Shown: positions 36,879-49,500 of the stretch, piece after piece
How positions within the stretch are numbered: position 1 is the stretch's first letter
Layout of the letters: each line of letters starts with the position of its first letter
NCBI GenBank assembly: GCA_028752905.1
Contig: JAQNBH010000014.1
Coordinates: forward strand, 27,352,168-27,416,167
Source of the DNA: Cladorhizidae sp. MBARI D1340-BT2
Lineage: Eukaryota; Porifera; Demospongiae; Poecilosclerida; Cladorhizidae
Direction of reading: 5' to 3'
DNA length: 64,000 nt
Program-made: the position numbers and the translations under genes
The notes under the pieces: model-generated
The model's database searches: none
The model's input: the letters and a program-made list of their open reading frames with translations, nothing else
What the model was told of the DNA's origin: nothing

Positions 36879-37552
36879 GTGTTCCTCGCGGTGGATGACA
36901 ACATCACTGACGACCCGGTAGTGGAAGGAAAGACCCCCAGGGAGAATGACCTGGATGAGCAACAACACGAACAGTTGGAACAGTTGAAAAGAGAATGTCA
37001 GGATGTCATCAGCGACATGCCTGGCCGAAACACCTTAGCAGAACATGTGATAGAGACAGAAGGAGCAAGTCCTCTACGGCTACTACCTCACCGTCTACTT
37101 CACGCATCCCATGAGTACCTACGACAAGAAATTAAGGATCTGTCTAGGATGGGGATCATCCGACCTTCGAAAAGTCCCTGGGCAGCACCCTGGTGCCTAA
37201 GAAGGACAGCAGCAAACGTTTATGTGTCGACTACAGAAAGCTCCACCTGATCACAAGAGCCGACCCATACCCACAGCCAAGGATCGAGGAGATGATCGAT
37301 GAAATAGGACAACCAAAATACATCACAGCTCTGGATTTGACCAAAGGATATTGGCAAGTGCCAGTTGAAGAGAAAAGCATTGAGAAGACGGCTTTCGTAA
37401 CTCATTGGGGAAAGTACGAGTTCACCACTATGCCTTTTGGATTGGTAGCAGCCCCCTCGACCTTTCAGAGACTCATGGATGAAGTTTTGGAGGGAGGTCA
37501 ACAATTCACTGCAGCCTATCTGGACGACATAGTAATTAGAAGCGACAACTGA
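36879..37552 (+). pseudogene. Outer element reverse transcriptase
   Basis: LSRMGIIRPSKSPWAAP is followed by a 1-base frame change near 37190. Then VDYRKLHLITRADPYPQPRI, ALDLTKGYWQVPV, MPFGLVAAPSTFQRLMDE and the catalytic YLDDIVI can be read. A TGA at 37550 interrupts just after the palm. The sequence is gypsy-like, not copia-like. Confidence 0.9.
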
Positions 37553-38325
37553 GAAGATCATTTAAAGCACCTACGTTGGGTCATGGAAAGGCTGAGGAAA
37601 GCAAAGTTAACGATCAAGGACAGAAAGTGCAAGTTCGCTGTGAACCAGTGTGAGTACCTGGGATATGTCGTTGGACGAGGGAAAATATTACCACAGCAAG
37701 CGAAAGTACAGGGCGTACAAGGATTCAAGGAACCAAGGAGCAAGAAGGATATTCGTGCATTTTTGGGCTTATGTGGCTAACTTTTCGACCATAGCCACCC
37801 CACTAACCGACCTGACACGGAAAGATCAACCCAATGTAGTGATCTGGAATCAATCAGCACAAGCAGCTTTCGAGACGTTAAAGCAATGCCTTACTGAGTA
37901 TCCAGTGTTGAGGACACCAGCCTGGGATCGCCCCTTTACCATCCAGACTGATGCCTCAGACACAGGGATTGGATTCGTGCTGTCCCAAAAAGATGAGTAT
38001 GGGGAGGACCACCCAATTGCATATGGCTCAAGGAAATTGTTGGATCGGGAACAAAAATACTCAACTATTGAGAAAGAAGCTCTTGCAATTGTGGATGGAA
38101 TCAGACATTACCGGATTTATTTGGAGGGAACATCCTTCACGATTGAGACAGATCATAATCCTCTAACCCACCTGGCTAAGCTGAAGGATAGCCATGGTCA
38201 TCTAGGTCGTTGGGCACTCCAACTACAACCCTATATGTATACCGTAAAGCATAAGTCGGGGACAATGCCAACGCGTACAGTCTCTCCCTCGAGAGAACCA
38301 CTGAGTTCTCACCAGAACGATAGGG
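37553..38325 (+). pseudogene. Outer element RT connection and RNase H
   Basis: It reads KDIRAFLGLCG, PLTDLTRKDQPN, FTIQTDASDTGIGFVLSQK, EKEALAIVDGIRHYRIYLEG and IETDHNPL. The usual NADGLSR-like end appears in another frame as GDNANAYSLS. RNase H lies only about 15 bp before the 3' LTR, so nothing else of pol follows it. Confidence 0.88.
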
Positions 38326-38738
38326 GAGTATCATTCTCTACCTTAAGGATATATACAACAGAGAAACATTGAAACAGATATAGTACGAGGAAACATGGAA
38401 CGAGGAAACACTCAGACATTAATTGATGAAGAGCCCGTACACGGAGAAAAAGCTTCTAGAAGGAATTCGACAAGGATATTTTCTTCTGATTGGTCAGCAG
38501 CCCAGTGACGGAGTGGGGAATCTGCTCGTAAATTAGACAAGAAACGGAGAACTGTGGGATAGAGTTAGTTGGAGTTAGTTAATGAGTTTTGACGGAGTAG
38601 AATGTCCTAGAGTCATTGAGTATTGAATTGAACTATTGCGTGTTACTGTGTTGAGACTTATTGAAACTATTGTTTTGCTGTGTGTTTCTTGTTCTGTGAG
38701 AAAAGAAAGGCGGCATCCCTAATTTGGTGCTTATTTGT

Positions 38739-40199
38739 AATTAAACGTTGTTTTAGTCTCAAGTGATAGTTTGGGCTTGCTAGGGGGAAACCGGCTGTTA
38801 GCTTGACTGTCAAATTAAAGGCGGGAGTAACTGCGAGTCGACATCGGAATTGGCTAGAGCGATTAACGTTGAGGCACCATAGATTATAATGGTCGTGGTT
38901 CTTTGGACTCATGTCTATATAAACACCTATCAATACTACACTCGTGGTCAACTAGAAGATCAAATGCAATCAAGCCCCCCGTTTTCCATGCCAGGGGTTA
39001 GTGGAACATGCATACAGGTAGATGCCAATAACCCTAAGGTTACATACCGATGATGGTGCATGGGTCCATGCACTTTATTAGCATCAAACATACCCAGTTT
39101 AGCCTTTAACTATGGTCAGCTTTGGAGTGTACCTTGACACTGATGAACATGATCTTTGTAATCTTTGTAACCTAGTTATAACGTAATTCACATGCATATC
39201 GCACATGCTTCATTATTACAATAATCAAATAACTTATACCATGTCACTAGTGACTGAAAACACATTCATAAAAGCTAGCTTTAAAACGTGAGGAAGATGA
39301 CATCCAGAGAATAAGACAGTAGCTGCAAATATGAGTAATTTACCATAGAACTTTTATCATAGTGTGCTACTAAGGACTGTACTTGCTGGTATTGTGGTAC
39401 AGTTAGGTTGCAGATTGCACTAGATGTGCTCCTCAATCTTCCTGCAATTTCAGTTTTAAATGAAGTGTTGCATATGTCCGCATAGGCCTTGGTTAAGTAC
39501 TTGAGTTCTGATCTCAACTTCGATATTTTGTTTATGGTTGCAATTTCTTACTAAGTTGGCAGTAGTGCATGAAAAGGGTTCAATGGAAGTAGTTAGTTGA
39601 GCAAACACCACCGCTGAGAGGCCAGCATATCTCCTGTGAATCCACAGTTTGTATTTTGCAATACAATAGATCGAGTCTTGGCCTTCTTTACCATCAGTGG
39701 CATCGATGATGACATCCAGACAGACAGGGCAGGTGACATCCCCTATTCCTGGAGGGGCTGGATTTTTCCCTGCCTCATTTATGCTGTTATTCCCTTAGCT
39801 TCTCTTTTTGGGAGGCATCTTCAAGAAAACTTTCCTTTTTATGGTGCATTAGCTCACTAACTAGATAGGGACAAGCTAGAGAGCTGCTAGAGTGTAAATA
39901 CCGACTAAATCAAGTCAAGATTTCAAATCTTAGAAGCTCATGATCAAGTCAAAGTAGTCCACATTAGTTAATCAAGGAATGCTTCACTAATTTGCGTGTC
40001 ATCTTTGCGACATATAACAACCCAAGCAATACAATCTTATGATTTACAGATCAGTGTATATTGTTATGCCTGCAGCTACACTTGGTAATAAAGTTGTTTA
40101 TCTCTCCATCACACCTTCACTCGGCACACAGTATATACCTCGTATTCATTACTAGTAGTTGTATGAGAGCATCAGGGGAGTCTCTATAATCCAAGTATG
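38739..40199. other. Intergenic, no gene recognised
   Basis: Small frames (39281-39517 minus, 39636-39860 plus) have no recognisable family. The right part (from about 39900) may contain the decayed 5' LTR of the next gypsy relic; an AATAAA lies near 40087. Confidence 0.4.
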
Positions 40200-40807
40200 T
40201 AGCAGCATTGCGAGCTTTAGCGGACCACTGTCAGTACAAGACACTCTGAAGGAGATGTTATGCAACCGTTTGGTTTGCAGAGTCAACCATGATGGAATTC
40301 AGCAACAGTTGTTGGCTGAAAAAGGACTTAACCACTGAAAATCTATTGAGCTATTGAGTGAGCAGAAAAGGACACTCGAGCAGGACAGCCAATTGGAGCC
40401 AACCTTCATCTTTGGAGGTGCATCAGTTCCTTACCCCACCAGAGTCGTGAAAGAGAAACCTACACACAACTGAAAACTATTGCAAGGGCATGCAGGAAAA
40501 AGCCAACACAGACAGGATATAAAGGTAAGCAAATGAAAGGTTATCTTTATTTGGATGACGAAGTCTAATACAAGGACACCCTGAAGAGTGTGAACACTTT
40601 ATTTACCTAGCCATTCATGGTAGATGTTTACATTAACCAAGTACCAGTAGAAATGGAATTTGACATGGTGCTGTCCTCACTCTCATTATGAAGGAAACGT
40701 ATGAGGATACACATTATAGAAGAGTCCAAAAGCTCTAAGATACTGACGCCAGGTTGTGGACTTATGCAGGGGAGAGTACCCTTGCTGGGGGATCAGCATC
40801 CATCACC

Positions 40808-41067
40808 GACTAATTAAAATTGAAACACTTAATATCTAACCCCAAATATTGGAATCCCATTATACGTGGTATACTCGGATTAAGGGTAGAATAGCGGCCT
40901 ACTAATTAAAATTGAAAGACTTAATATCTAATCCCAAATATTGGAATCCCAACACTTATTATACGCGGTATACGCGGATTAAGGGTAGAATAGCGACCTA
41001 CTAATTGAAACAATATCCAACCCCAAATATTAGAATTCCAACACTTATTATACGCAGTATACGTGAG
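40808..41067. repeat. Tandem repeat inside the gypsy relic, about 100-bp unit, almost three copies
   Basis: Units contain CCCAAATATTGGAATCCCA and TATACGCGGTATACGCGGAT, then TAAGGGTAGAATAGCG. The array lies between the protease and RT parts and must have arisen after the element was inserted. Confidence 0.8.
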
Positions 41068-41990
41068 AAAAAGGTTATGTTAAGTACACACGTGGTCCAG
41101 AAATACACATGTGAGAGGGGGAAGGACCAAACCTGCTATATAGGTAGTGATTGGATTACAGCACTCAAATTAAACTTAGGTAAATTAACCAGTTACAGGC
41201 ATTGCTATATAGACAAGCATGCAGCAAGCGGGTTCAATAATGGGACCGAAGTGATGTTACATGTAGACCCAGAAGTCAAGCCTAAGTTTTTCAAAGCTAT
41301 ATAGGTCAGTAACCTACTCTCTTTAGGGAGAAAGTTGAAACAGAAAGTGTGACCAGGCATAATTTCACCTGTTCAGTTCTGTGGTTGAGCTGCATATAAT
41401 ATAGTCCCTGTAATGAAAAGCAGTGGAAGTCTAAGAATCTGTGGAAACTATAAAATTACCATTAACTCTGTTTCTCAGATAGGCACTTATCCTTACCTAA
41501 AGTGGAAGAGTTTCTTGCTGTTCTGAATAGTGGAAGGTATTTCAGACTTACCTACAGATGAAGTTAGATAATGCTTCTAAACAGTGGTTATTTCAGTACA
41601 ACAGATTAGCCTTTGGAGTTTCTGATGCTCCATCTATTTTTCAAAGGTATATACAAGGAAAACCTGTTACAAGGGCGCAAAGGTGCTGCTATCTATCTAG
41701 ATGGAATTTTAGTGACTGGGAGCACAGCAGAAGAGCATATGATTGTGCTTTGTACAAGCTAGATTTAGCAGCAGCTCAATCAAAACAAGGCTAAAACTAA
41801 TGTTCATTCATGCTATATACCTAAAGTTGAACACCTTGAGCATGTGATTGACAAGGATGGTTTACATGGATTACACCCCACTGAAGAAAAAATGTATGCT
41901 ATTAAAGAAGCCCCAAGACCAACTAATAGCACTCAGTTGAGAGCTTTCTTGGCGATTTTCCATCCTCACAGCAGTTTCCTTTAAAAACTC
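41068..41990 (+). pseudogene. K02A2.6-type gypsy reverse transcriptase
   Basis: It includes CYIGSDWITALKLNLGKL, VDPEVKPKFFKA, then RLAFGVSDAPSIFQR. The palm motif reads YLDGILVTG, where YLDD is expected, so the second catalytic Asp is Gly. Downstream it has KMYAIKEAPRP and QLRAFL. Several frames are used. Confidence 0.8.
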
Positions 41991-42499
41991 AGTTTGTTTG
42001 GAAAAGCAAGCAGGATCACTAAACTCGACAAACTTGAGAAAATTCTAAGTGGCTAAGGATGCATTACAAGCCAACTCACTATTGGTTCACTATGATAGTG
42101 CAAAACCCCATGTGACCCACCTCAATAATTATGGTTTGGGTTTGGGTGCGGTCCTATCACACATAATGACGATGGTTATGAAAGCTTACACTTCTAGAAC
42201 TCTGAGCTGAGAAAAATTACTCAAAGCTAGGAAAGAAAGGGTTAGTGATAATACTTGGTGCTACAAAATTTCTGTGGTAGACTATTTACTATAAAGTCTG
42301 ACCCATCGACTTGTCTTAAGTAGAAATCTAGATAAATTCGACCTCTTGCATTATCACGAATTGATGGGCACTTACTCTGAGCACTTAAGAGGTATACAAT
42401 ATGCTATAAGACTGGGAAGAAGTTGGGTAACGGTGATGCAAGATTATCCAGTCTTGTAACAACCTCCTTAGTCCAAGAAACCTCATTCATGCGGCAGAT

Positions 42500-43500
42500 A
42501 TCAAGCAATGGATGGCAAAAGATCCGTTTTTAAGTATAAAGTGTTAACTTATGTTATGCATGGATGGCCATATCAAGACAGAAGTGAAGATCTGAAACCA
42601 TACCAAGTAAGACAGAAGGAATTTAGTATATACCCTAGATGGCTGTTTGCTATGGGAATCTAGAGTATTAGACTCAGGTTGGAAAACCTCCAGGATCATC
42701 CAAGATGAAGGCCTTAGCCAGGTCTTGTGGCCAAACATGCATGGTGCAGACATTGTGACCATGACTACAAGCTCTACTGGATGTCAAGAGCATCAACACT
42801 CACCTGCTTCAGCACCACTCCACCCTTGGGAGTGGCCAGAAACACCATGGAGTCGACCTGGTTTATGCAGGTCTGTTAATGAGTCACATGTACCTTATCA
42901 GAGAAGACGCTCACTCAAGGTGGTTGATGGTTCAAGTAATGTCTTCTATTACAACAGCCAAGACAATAGAAATGATCACTTTTTGCTACTCACTGTCTTC
43001 TCACAAGAATGTGACAGATAACGTGCCTCCTTTACAAGCAATGAATTCAGTGCTCATGGAAAGGAATGGGATTAATTAAGCATGTAACATCTGAACCTTA
43101 CCACCCTTCTTCCAAACAGGTTGGCCAAAAGAGTTGTTAAAACAGGTTGGCCAAAAGAGTTGTTAAAACAGTTAGGCAAGGCATATGCCAAGTTGAAGAT
43201 TCCATTGTCAAGGAAAACAAATACCACATTAAACCTCACTCAACAACATCCTCAGAGTTGCTTATGGGTCTACGGCCGAGATGTTGTTTGGTTGACTTGT
43301 TTCCAAATATTTCAAGCCAAGTGGAAGGAAAACAGATGAAACAGAAAAGAAGCCCATGGACAAGAAGGCACTGACAACATTTGTTGAAAGTGACCTTTTG
43401 TATGTGGAGGATCTTTCCATTCAAAGCATAAGTGTATTAGAGGAACAATAATCTAGGTGACTGGACCCTGTCCTATTTAGTTAAGTTGATGGACGGAAGA
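42500..43500 (+). pseudogene. K02A2.6-type gypsy integrase
   Basis: VLWPNMHGADI, CQEHQHSPASAPLHPWEWP, MNHMYLIREDAHSRWL, HVTSEPYHPSSN and SSELLMGLRPRC follow each other in changing frames. A 26-bp direct repeat (GGTTGGCCAAAAGAGTTGTT, near 43120-43165) interrupts the catalytic core. Confidence 0.8.
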
Positions 43501-43994
43501 TGTGCATTGTCACGTAGACAGTGTGATTGCAAGAAATTCAGACTGTAGTTCTATTGGGCCTGAAGTCAAATATTCTGGGAACTACAGCTGAGAACCGAAT
43601 ACACTGAACCTCCTGGAACGGAAAAACAACTTGCAAGTACAGACCAACAAGCACCATCACAAACGCAGACAGAGAGAGAGTCAGGTCGAGCAAACCGAAG
43701 TGGAAACACCTGCATTACTCCCATGTTGTTCAAGTCGAAACAGAGCACCTCCAGACCATTGCCAACCATCTATCAATTAATTGACCTTCCAGCTAAGGGA
43801 GGAAAAGTGTGATAGACTGCAACCTTAGTCTCATTAGTTATTAACATTGTTGTGGTTATATATATTTATAATTTGCTATGACATCATCCTTGGTTAATGA
43901 ACTGCTTTTAATTTACGAAGCAGTTCAGTGCTTTTGATGATTATTGCACGTCCAATAATAAGTTGACTTGACATTGCATGAAGTACTACTAGTA

Positions 43995-44150
43995 ACAGAC
44001 TAGTACAGTCTTCTCTCGATGTTTTGACTAGATGTTCTAGCCTTCGCACACATCAGGAATATTCCTGATGAAGGCTCGTCGAGAAGGCTAGACTAGTCAA
44101 AATATCGAGAGAATACAATTCCAAGTTTTAATTATTGAGATTACTGTATG
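43995..44150. repeat. Fold-back repeat
   Basis: Arms TCTCTCGATGTTTTGACTAG and CTAGTCAAAATATCGAGAGA are complementary, with CAGGAATATTCCTG at the centre. Same family as 20770-20916. Confidence 0.75.
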
Positions 44151-45013
44151 TTATTAAGTCATTGAGAGTATATATATAGCACAAGAAAAGCTTGTATTCT
44201 GATGTGCACTATAGTATATACCAGTTATCTTAAAGGTGAATTATCTACGTGCATCGAGTTATTTTAAGGTGAATTATTTACCTGCATACAAGTATGGTCG
44301 AGTTGCCAACTCTCGCCTTGGGACCTGCTTTCAGCTGCTCGTGTTACCCAAACCTGGTTAACATGACTCATCAAAGCCACTCCCTGGTGAACTATTATAT
44401 AGCAATGTACAATTATTTCATATACTCATTCCACCCTGCCAGGTGAGGGCAGAGCTGATTTTTTTTTTAATAGCCAAATCGAGTCCCCTCTTTACAGTAC
44501 TAATGTATATCTGTACAACAACTGCTGAAATATATAGCTACTTGTGATGGTCGTGTGTGCTCTTGCCAAAAATACATCAACTTTTCTCAAGTGAAATTGG
44601 TGTGACATAAAATAGTGAATACAAATTGTTGACAAGGTGATTTTAATGTTATTATGTCAACTGAGTTCATTGAGAATAAAATAACTAGTTAGGCCAGTGT
44701 TTTTATCTAACTTTATATATATTGCCATTCATAACACATCTTCTCAGTGGAAAAAATCATGATTATATATAGTAAGTCCTACATAATCCGCCTTCTTAAT
44801 AAAGCAAATTGCAAGATTGTGGGCCACCAAATCTTATCTCTCTACAGTGGAGTAGGAAGATATAATGGATTGGGGGGGCCGAACCAATGAATGTTGCTGT
44901 CGAGGGAATGCATGCAACAAATCACTAACACAGACTATTTTTGAGACCCATAATTTTATTTTATTTTATAAGACTAGTAAACAATGAGCAAAGAACAAAT
45001 GCATGTTTTATAG

Positions 45014-45860
45014 CTAATAGTAAAAATTATTTATAGTTTCCAAAAAAGTTCTTCCTCTCTCACATCTAGAAATAAATTCTCTGGCCACATCAACAAAGTC
45101 TAGTTTATCTGTTCTTTCGCGATGCATATGCAGTAGCATACAATGATTTAGCCTCTCTTGTGTCATGGAGTTCCGAAGGTAGTCTTTTATGCATTTTAGA
45201 GCACGTTCAGCAGATGAAGTGGTGACTGGAATGGTAAGATAGATTTTAATGAGTTTGTGGACTTCTGTGATGATTTTCTTGAGACCAGACCAGATTGGTG
45301 GTTTAGAAATATCACAAATAGTCTGAACTCTGGTCACTTTCTGGATTGTGATACCATCCAAGGGTGTAGCCTTGATTATATCTGGAATCATTTTAAAATG
45401 AATTTCCAACTTATTATCCATGTTGATATGACTGCCATACAACTCTTTCAGTCTTGCAGAATGTGAAACACTTTTGCCATTTGCACTGTCCACCAACAAT
45501 GATTCAATAGTCTTCACGAAAATGAAGTTTTCTTGCTGAAATTGTCTCTGTAGTTCACCCTTCATACGGTCAATTGCCTCAAAATACTACTTTCTATAAT
45601 AATCCTCAATATAATTATGTAAAGGTATACTGTGGTGCTCCATGATCTAATCTCCTGGAAACTGCCTTTGGCGAGGTAGAACGGGAGGATAACAACACAC
45701 TTTCGAGGCTTTCACTACTACAGATTCATAGATTTAAAATGATGATCGGTACGAATTCTCTCAAGTGAGCGAATGCACAAGTCTATAGCCATTGTTTCCC
45801 TTAGTGCTTCATAGTTGTTGATTATGGCTTGCATGGCACCAGTATGGGTAGTCCATCTAG
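45014..45860 (-). pseudogene. hAT transposase C-terminal relic
   Basis: A 183-residue minus frame (45014-45565) carries IPVTTSSAERALKCIKDYLR and NSMTQERLNHCMLLHMHRER, the dimerisation domain. It seems shortened by about three residues after AER compared with the family. Upstream the same frame has EDYYRK, a TAG, then YFEAIDRMKGEL. Further upstream WTTHTGAMQAIINNYEALRE is another DUF4371 piece. The N-terminal catalytic half is missing. Confidence 0.82.
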
Positions 45861-45869
45861 TTTAGTATC

Positions 45870-46015
45870 AAAAGAGAGCACACAGAGAGACCTATCTTTT
45901 GAGCTATATATATATCAAGTCCATACCATGAAGTTTGCAGAATCTATCTATATATATATCAAGTCCATACCATGAAGTTTGCAGAATCTACGGAGCTCTA
46001 AAATTGTAACCGTAA
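45870..46015 (+). repeat. Dispersed repeat inside the hAT element
   Basis: AAAAGAGAGCACACAGAGAG, then CCTATCTTTTGAGC, then two copies of a 49-bp unit containing CAAGTCCATACCATGAAGTT, ending GGAGCTCTAAAATTGTAACC. Related copies lie at 6.1, 20.1, 26.5 and 59.3 kb. Confidence 0.65.
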
Positions 46016-46539
46016 GTAAAAAAATTAAATGTCTCCCCTTGGTTAACCACCTACTGAGCTATTTTGTGCCAAGTTTACATAGATAGTAGAGGTGTAAGGA
46101 TAGTAGAGGTGTAAGCAATGATACACCCTTCATTATTATTGGGGGGGCTGGGCCCCTAGCTGTTGAATATTGGGGGATCCATGGCCCCCACGGCACCCAT
46201 GGTTCTTACTCCCCTGCTCTAGACACACTGAGGCCCAATCACCAATTGTCTTTGTTTGTTTCCATCCTAGACTCCTAGTCAAATACAAAAACCTACCTGA
46301 AGAGATTTGTCAGTGACACAGGTATTGGGGTGGACCCATAGGAAAAGAACAACGATGAAGAAATAAGTTGGACTCAAAGACAAAGAGCGTGTACAAAATC
46401 GGGAGCATTTATGCTGGAAGGCAATATAGATGTATGTAACAACACTAATACACAAAAACCAAGGGAGGGAAAGAATCAGTCATTCATACATACATTCTAT
46501 TATTTACTTAGTTCAGATACATTCTATTATTTACTTAGT

Positions 46540-49500
46540 TCAGTTATTCTTCTCTCTGGCTTGCCTGCGCAAGAAAGTCTGATCAACAACCTTGTTCACG
46601 AATTTATCCACAATTCTTTCAGGTAGCCTTGTCAGCAGATAGCCCTAAACAGTCATTTTACACTTTACAGACATCTAAAATCTATACCATTGCAGGACAA
46701 AACAAAAGTGATTATATAGTTGATGGTAAGCTTGCACTTTTTGAATTTACTACATAGCTAGTTAATTAGCTCCCTATCCCAGCATAAGAGCCTGTTCTCA
46801 GTTCAGTTTTTAATACACCACCACTCACACAATCCCGATTCCTGAAGTACAGCCTTCTGACTATTTTATAATAACTTGCCAGTTTACTGGTCAAGTGCAG
46901 GATAAAAAAACTGACATTCAGCAGACATCAGTTTCTGGGTTCATAATTAAAAGGTGGTAATTGTATACTAGGGCTCTCTCAGTATAAAGGGTCATCACAA
47001 TTTGAAACGTACTTGTAGAGCATGAGGAAAACAGCCATAGGTGTGGTTCTGTATGCCAATAGTTGTCAAGGCAGAGTTGGCATATGAAACAGCATCACGG
47101 ACAAAGAAGCTAGATCTTCGAGTACCACTCATCGCCGTGGCTACATATAAGGGTTTGACATTCTGAAACAGCAGAAGAGGATGTAATAATAATATATAGT
47201 ACCCTTTATTACTGTTGCCATACCAACCTGTACTGTTATGCCCTTGTCCGCATATTCCTTACGAAGACCATCAGATATGCAGTTCACAAAAATCTGCAAA
47301 TGAAAGACTTGGCATATTGAGTAGTCGGCTGGATTATGACACATCCCTGTCAAGAATCACAACATTCGTTACTGCCCCACCCACCCACTCATCCTGGAGT
47401 GTCCTCCCCAAATTAGTTATGAGAGACACTATTGCATGTGCTGTACATACCTTGGTGGCAGAATAGACGGTAAACTGAGGTATAGCCATGTTAGACGCCC
47501 CAGATGATATATTCACAATAAAACCTCCTCCCTGGCTCACCATCTTTGGCAACAGCAAGCGACTCATCTATAGTCATAATATATAATCGCATGCGAGGAA
47601 AAAACATCATGTAATGTCCTAAAACAGAACTAGTTCACAGTATAAGATATTTGCACAATACATGCTGTATTTTGGTTCTTACCTCAGACAAATACAGCAA
47701 GAAACACTGACTGTAGATGTGTGGTTTGCTCAGCTCCAACGTACCACAGCTGTACATAAAACTGCTCACCTATAATGGCCTAACTGAGAGAGCTAGTTGA
47801 CCTCACAGACATTGTGACAACTATAAATGCCATGAAACTCCTATGCAGTGCCAGGATGGTTTTGACTTGACTGATCTCTGGATACAAATATGAACAACAC
47901 TACTCCTATCTATGCCACAACCAACCAGTTATACGACACTTTATACCAAAAAAAATGTACACTACTATTATAAATGTATTATGATATAAAAAGCAGTACA
48001 ATATTGATAGATATTATTAACCTTTACTCGATGAGGTACAAAATTAAAATCGTTGTATTAGGACAAGCTCATTTAAAACAACAACAACAGATGCAGAGAT
48101 CACTATTTTACTGGCATGCATTTTTAACAAGAAAGTTTGGCATACTTCAGGCTCTTACTGTAATGCTGGATTTAAATTAAATTTTAAAACAATCATTATT
48201 ACTTCCATTGTTACTGGAACACAACCGGACCTATCTAAAGAAGGAGTTTCTCAATCTTTTGGTTTTAATTTTAAAACAATCATTATTACTTCCATTGTTA
48301 CTGGAACACAACCGGACCTATCTAAAGAAGGAGTTTCTCAATCTTTTGGTTTTAATTTTAAAATAATCATTATTACTTCCATTGTTACTGGAACACAACC
48401 GGACCTATCTAAAGAAGGAGTTTCTCAATCTTTTGGTTTTAGCACTACTTCTATCCTACTATTTTGTAGCCCTGGTTAGGCTTGCTGGAGAGACTACAAT
48501 TTTTTTCCAGGGAACTTCCTAGTATGCATTAACTATAAGAACTCATGCCTAACTATAAGAACACGCGCCTAACTATAAGAACACATGCCTAACTATAAGA
48601 ACACGTGCCTAACTATAAGAACACGTGCCTAACTATAAGAACACGTGCCTAACTATAAGAACACGTGCCTAACTATAAGCACACTTGCCTAACTATAAGA
48701 ACATCTGCCTAACAAATAGCTCATACTCTAGAACATGTGAGCAGTGCATGCAAGACTTCCATCAGTAAGATGGGTCCGTAGTTGTAGCAACGGACTCTCA
48801 AACCAGCACTTTTAACAGAATCTAGAAAGTGTTGTTCGAGGTCATCATGTTTAAAAGACAATCTGGAAGTCCTTCAGTGGAGGATAGCTACGTGTAGCAA
48901 AAAAGGAGGGAAATGTTCTTGATAGACATCCCTTGGGATCTTCCTTAAGACACACATCACTTGCATTTCAGAACACTTTTATCGCCTGGCCTACCGACAG
49001 CTTGCATCTCTCCCTCGAGTTCATCAGCACAGCTTGCATCTCTTCCTTGTGTTTCTCAGCAAAAGGTAGCAATAAGGTTCATGGGCGTAATAACGAGCAT
49101 TGGAATCAACATTAGGATATGCTCCTAAAAAGAAAATGTGCACCTAATAGTACACCCTAACAACCAGTTCTTATTCTATACTTGATATACTCACAGTAAT
49201 ATTTTCCTATGGAGACGGAGTTACTAATATTATATTCATGGGGAGTTTGTCGCTCTAATGCACTTACACGTAGTCATCAACTACCGTTTTCCAAGAATTA
49301 TGGCAAGATTTTCGAAGACCCATGCAGTTCTTTTGGATGATGAAACAAATTATTGACAGCACTAAAGCTATAAATAATGTCAACATAACTAGAAATGACT
49401 TAATTATGTGCTATAGACGGTGTCAATCTAAACAGTCGGACAAATAGATGGGCTAACTGTTATATGAAGTAGAGTAGTTCTTAGGAGAATATAAAACATA

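Larger units (their letters stand above)
29338..38738 (+). mobile_element. Gmr1-type gypsy element (outer), interrupted by a nested gypsy
   Basis: Two LTRs of about 395-400 bp in direct orientation bound it: 29338-29723 plus 33849-33856, and 38339-38738. They share GAAACATGGAACGAGGAAAC and CCAGTGACGGAGTGGGGAAT. The inner part reads gag, protease, integrase, RT, RNase H on the plus strand, all frame-broken. Removing the nested minus-strand element leaves about 5.3 kb. The integrase-before-RT order is that of Gmr1-type elements. Confidence 0.88.
40200..43900 (+). mobile_element. Decayed gypsy element of the K02A2.6 type
   Basis: Plus-strand order is gag (LVCRVNHDGIQQQLLAEKG, about 40260-40320), protease (QVPVEMEFD, about 40640), RT, RNase H (ALQANSLLVHYD, about 42060) and integrase, then GPVSYLVKLMDGR (about 43460). 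The polypurine tract CTAAGGGAGGAAAAG lies at 43793-43807 and the 3' LTR begins TGTGATAGACTGC at 43808. The element has the ordinary gypsy order and is full of stops and frameshifts. Confidence 0.82.
44845..46216 (-). mobile_element. hAT element with 5-bp target duplication
   Basis: The ends are CAGTGGAGTAGGAA on the left and CAGGGGAGTAAGAA on the right (as reverse complement). The flanks are CTCTA on both sides (44840-44844 and 46217-46221). Block A shows the empty site at about 12690. The length is 1372 bp, with only the C-terminal transposase part present. G-rich tracts lie just inside both ends. Confidence 0.9.

Noticed and set aside
38818..38840. AAAGGCGGGAGTAACT, resembling a conserved 28S rRNA stretch
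   Set aside because: The similarity is only about 16 bases and the flanks do not match rRNA; taken as chance.
48526..48715. CRISPR-like array of short direct repeats
   Set aside because: The 20-bp units are head-to-tail without unique spacers and the genome is eukaryotic; it is a minisatellite.
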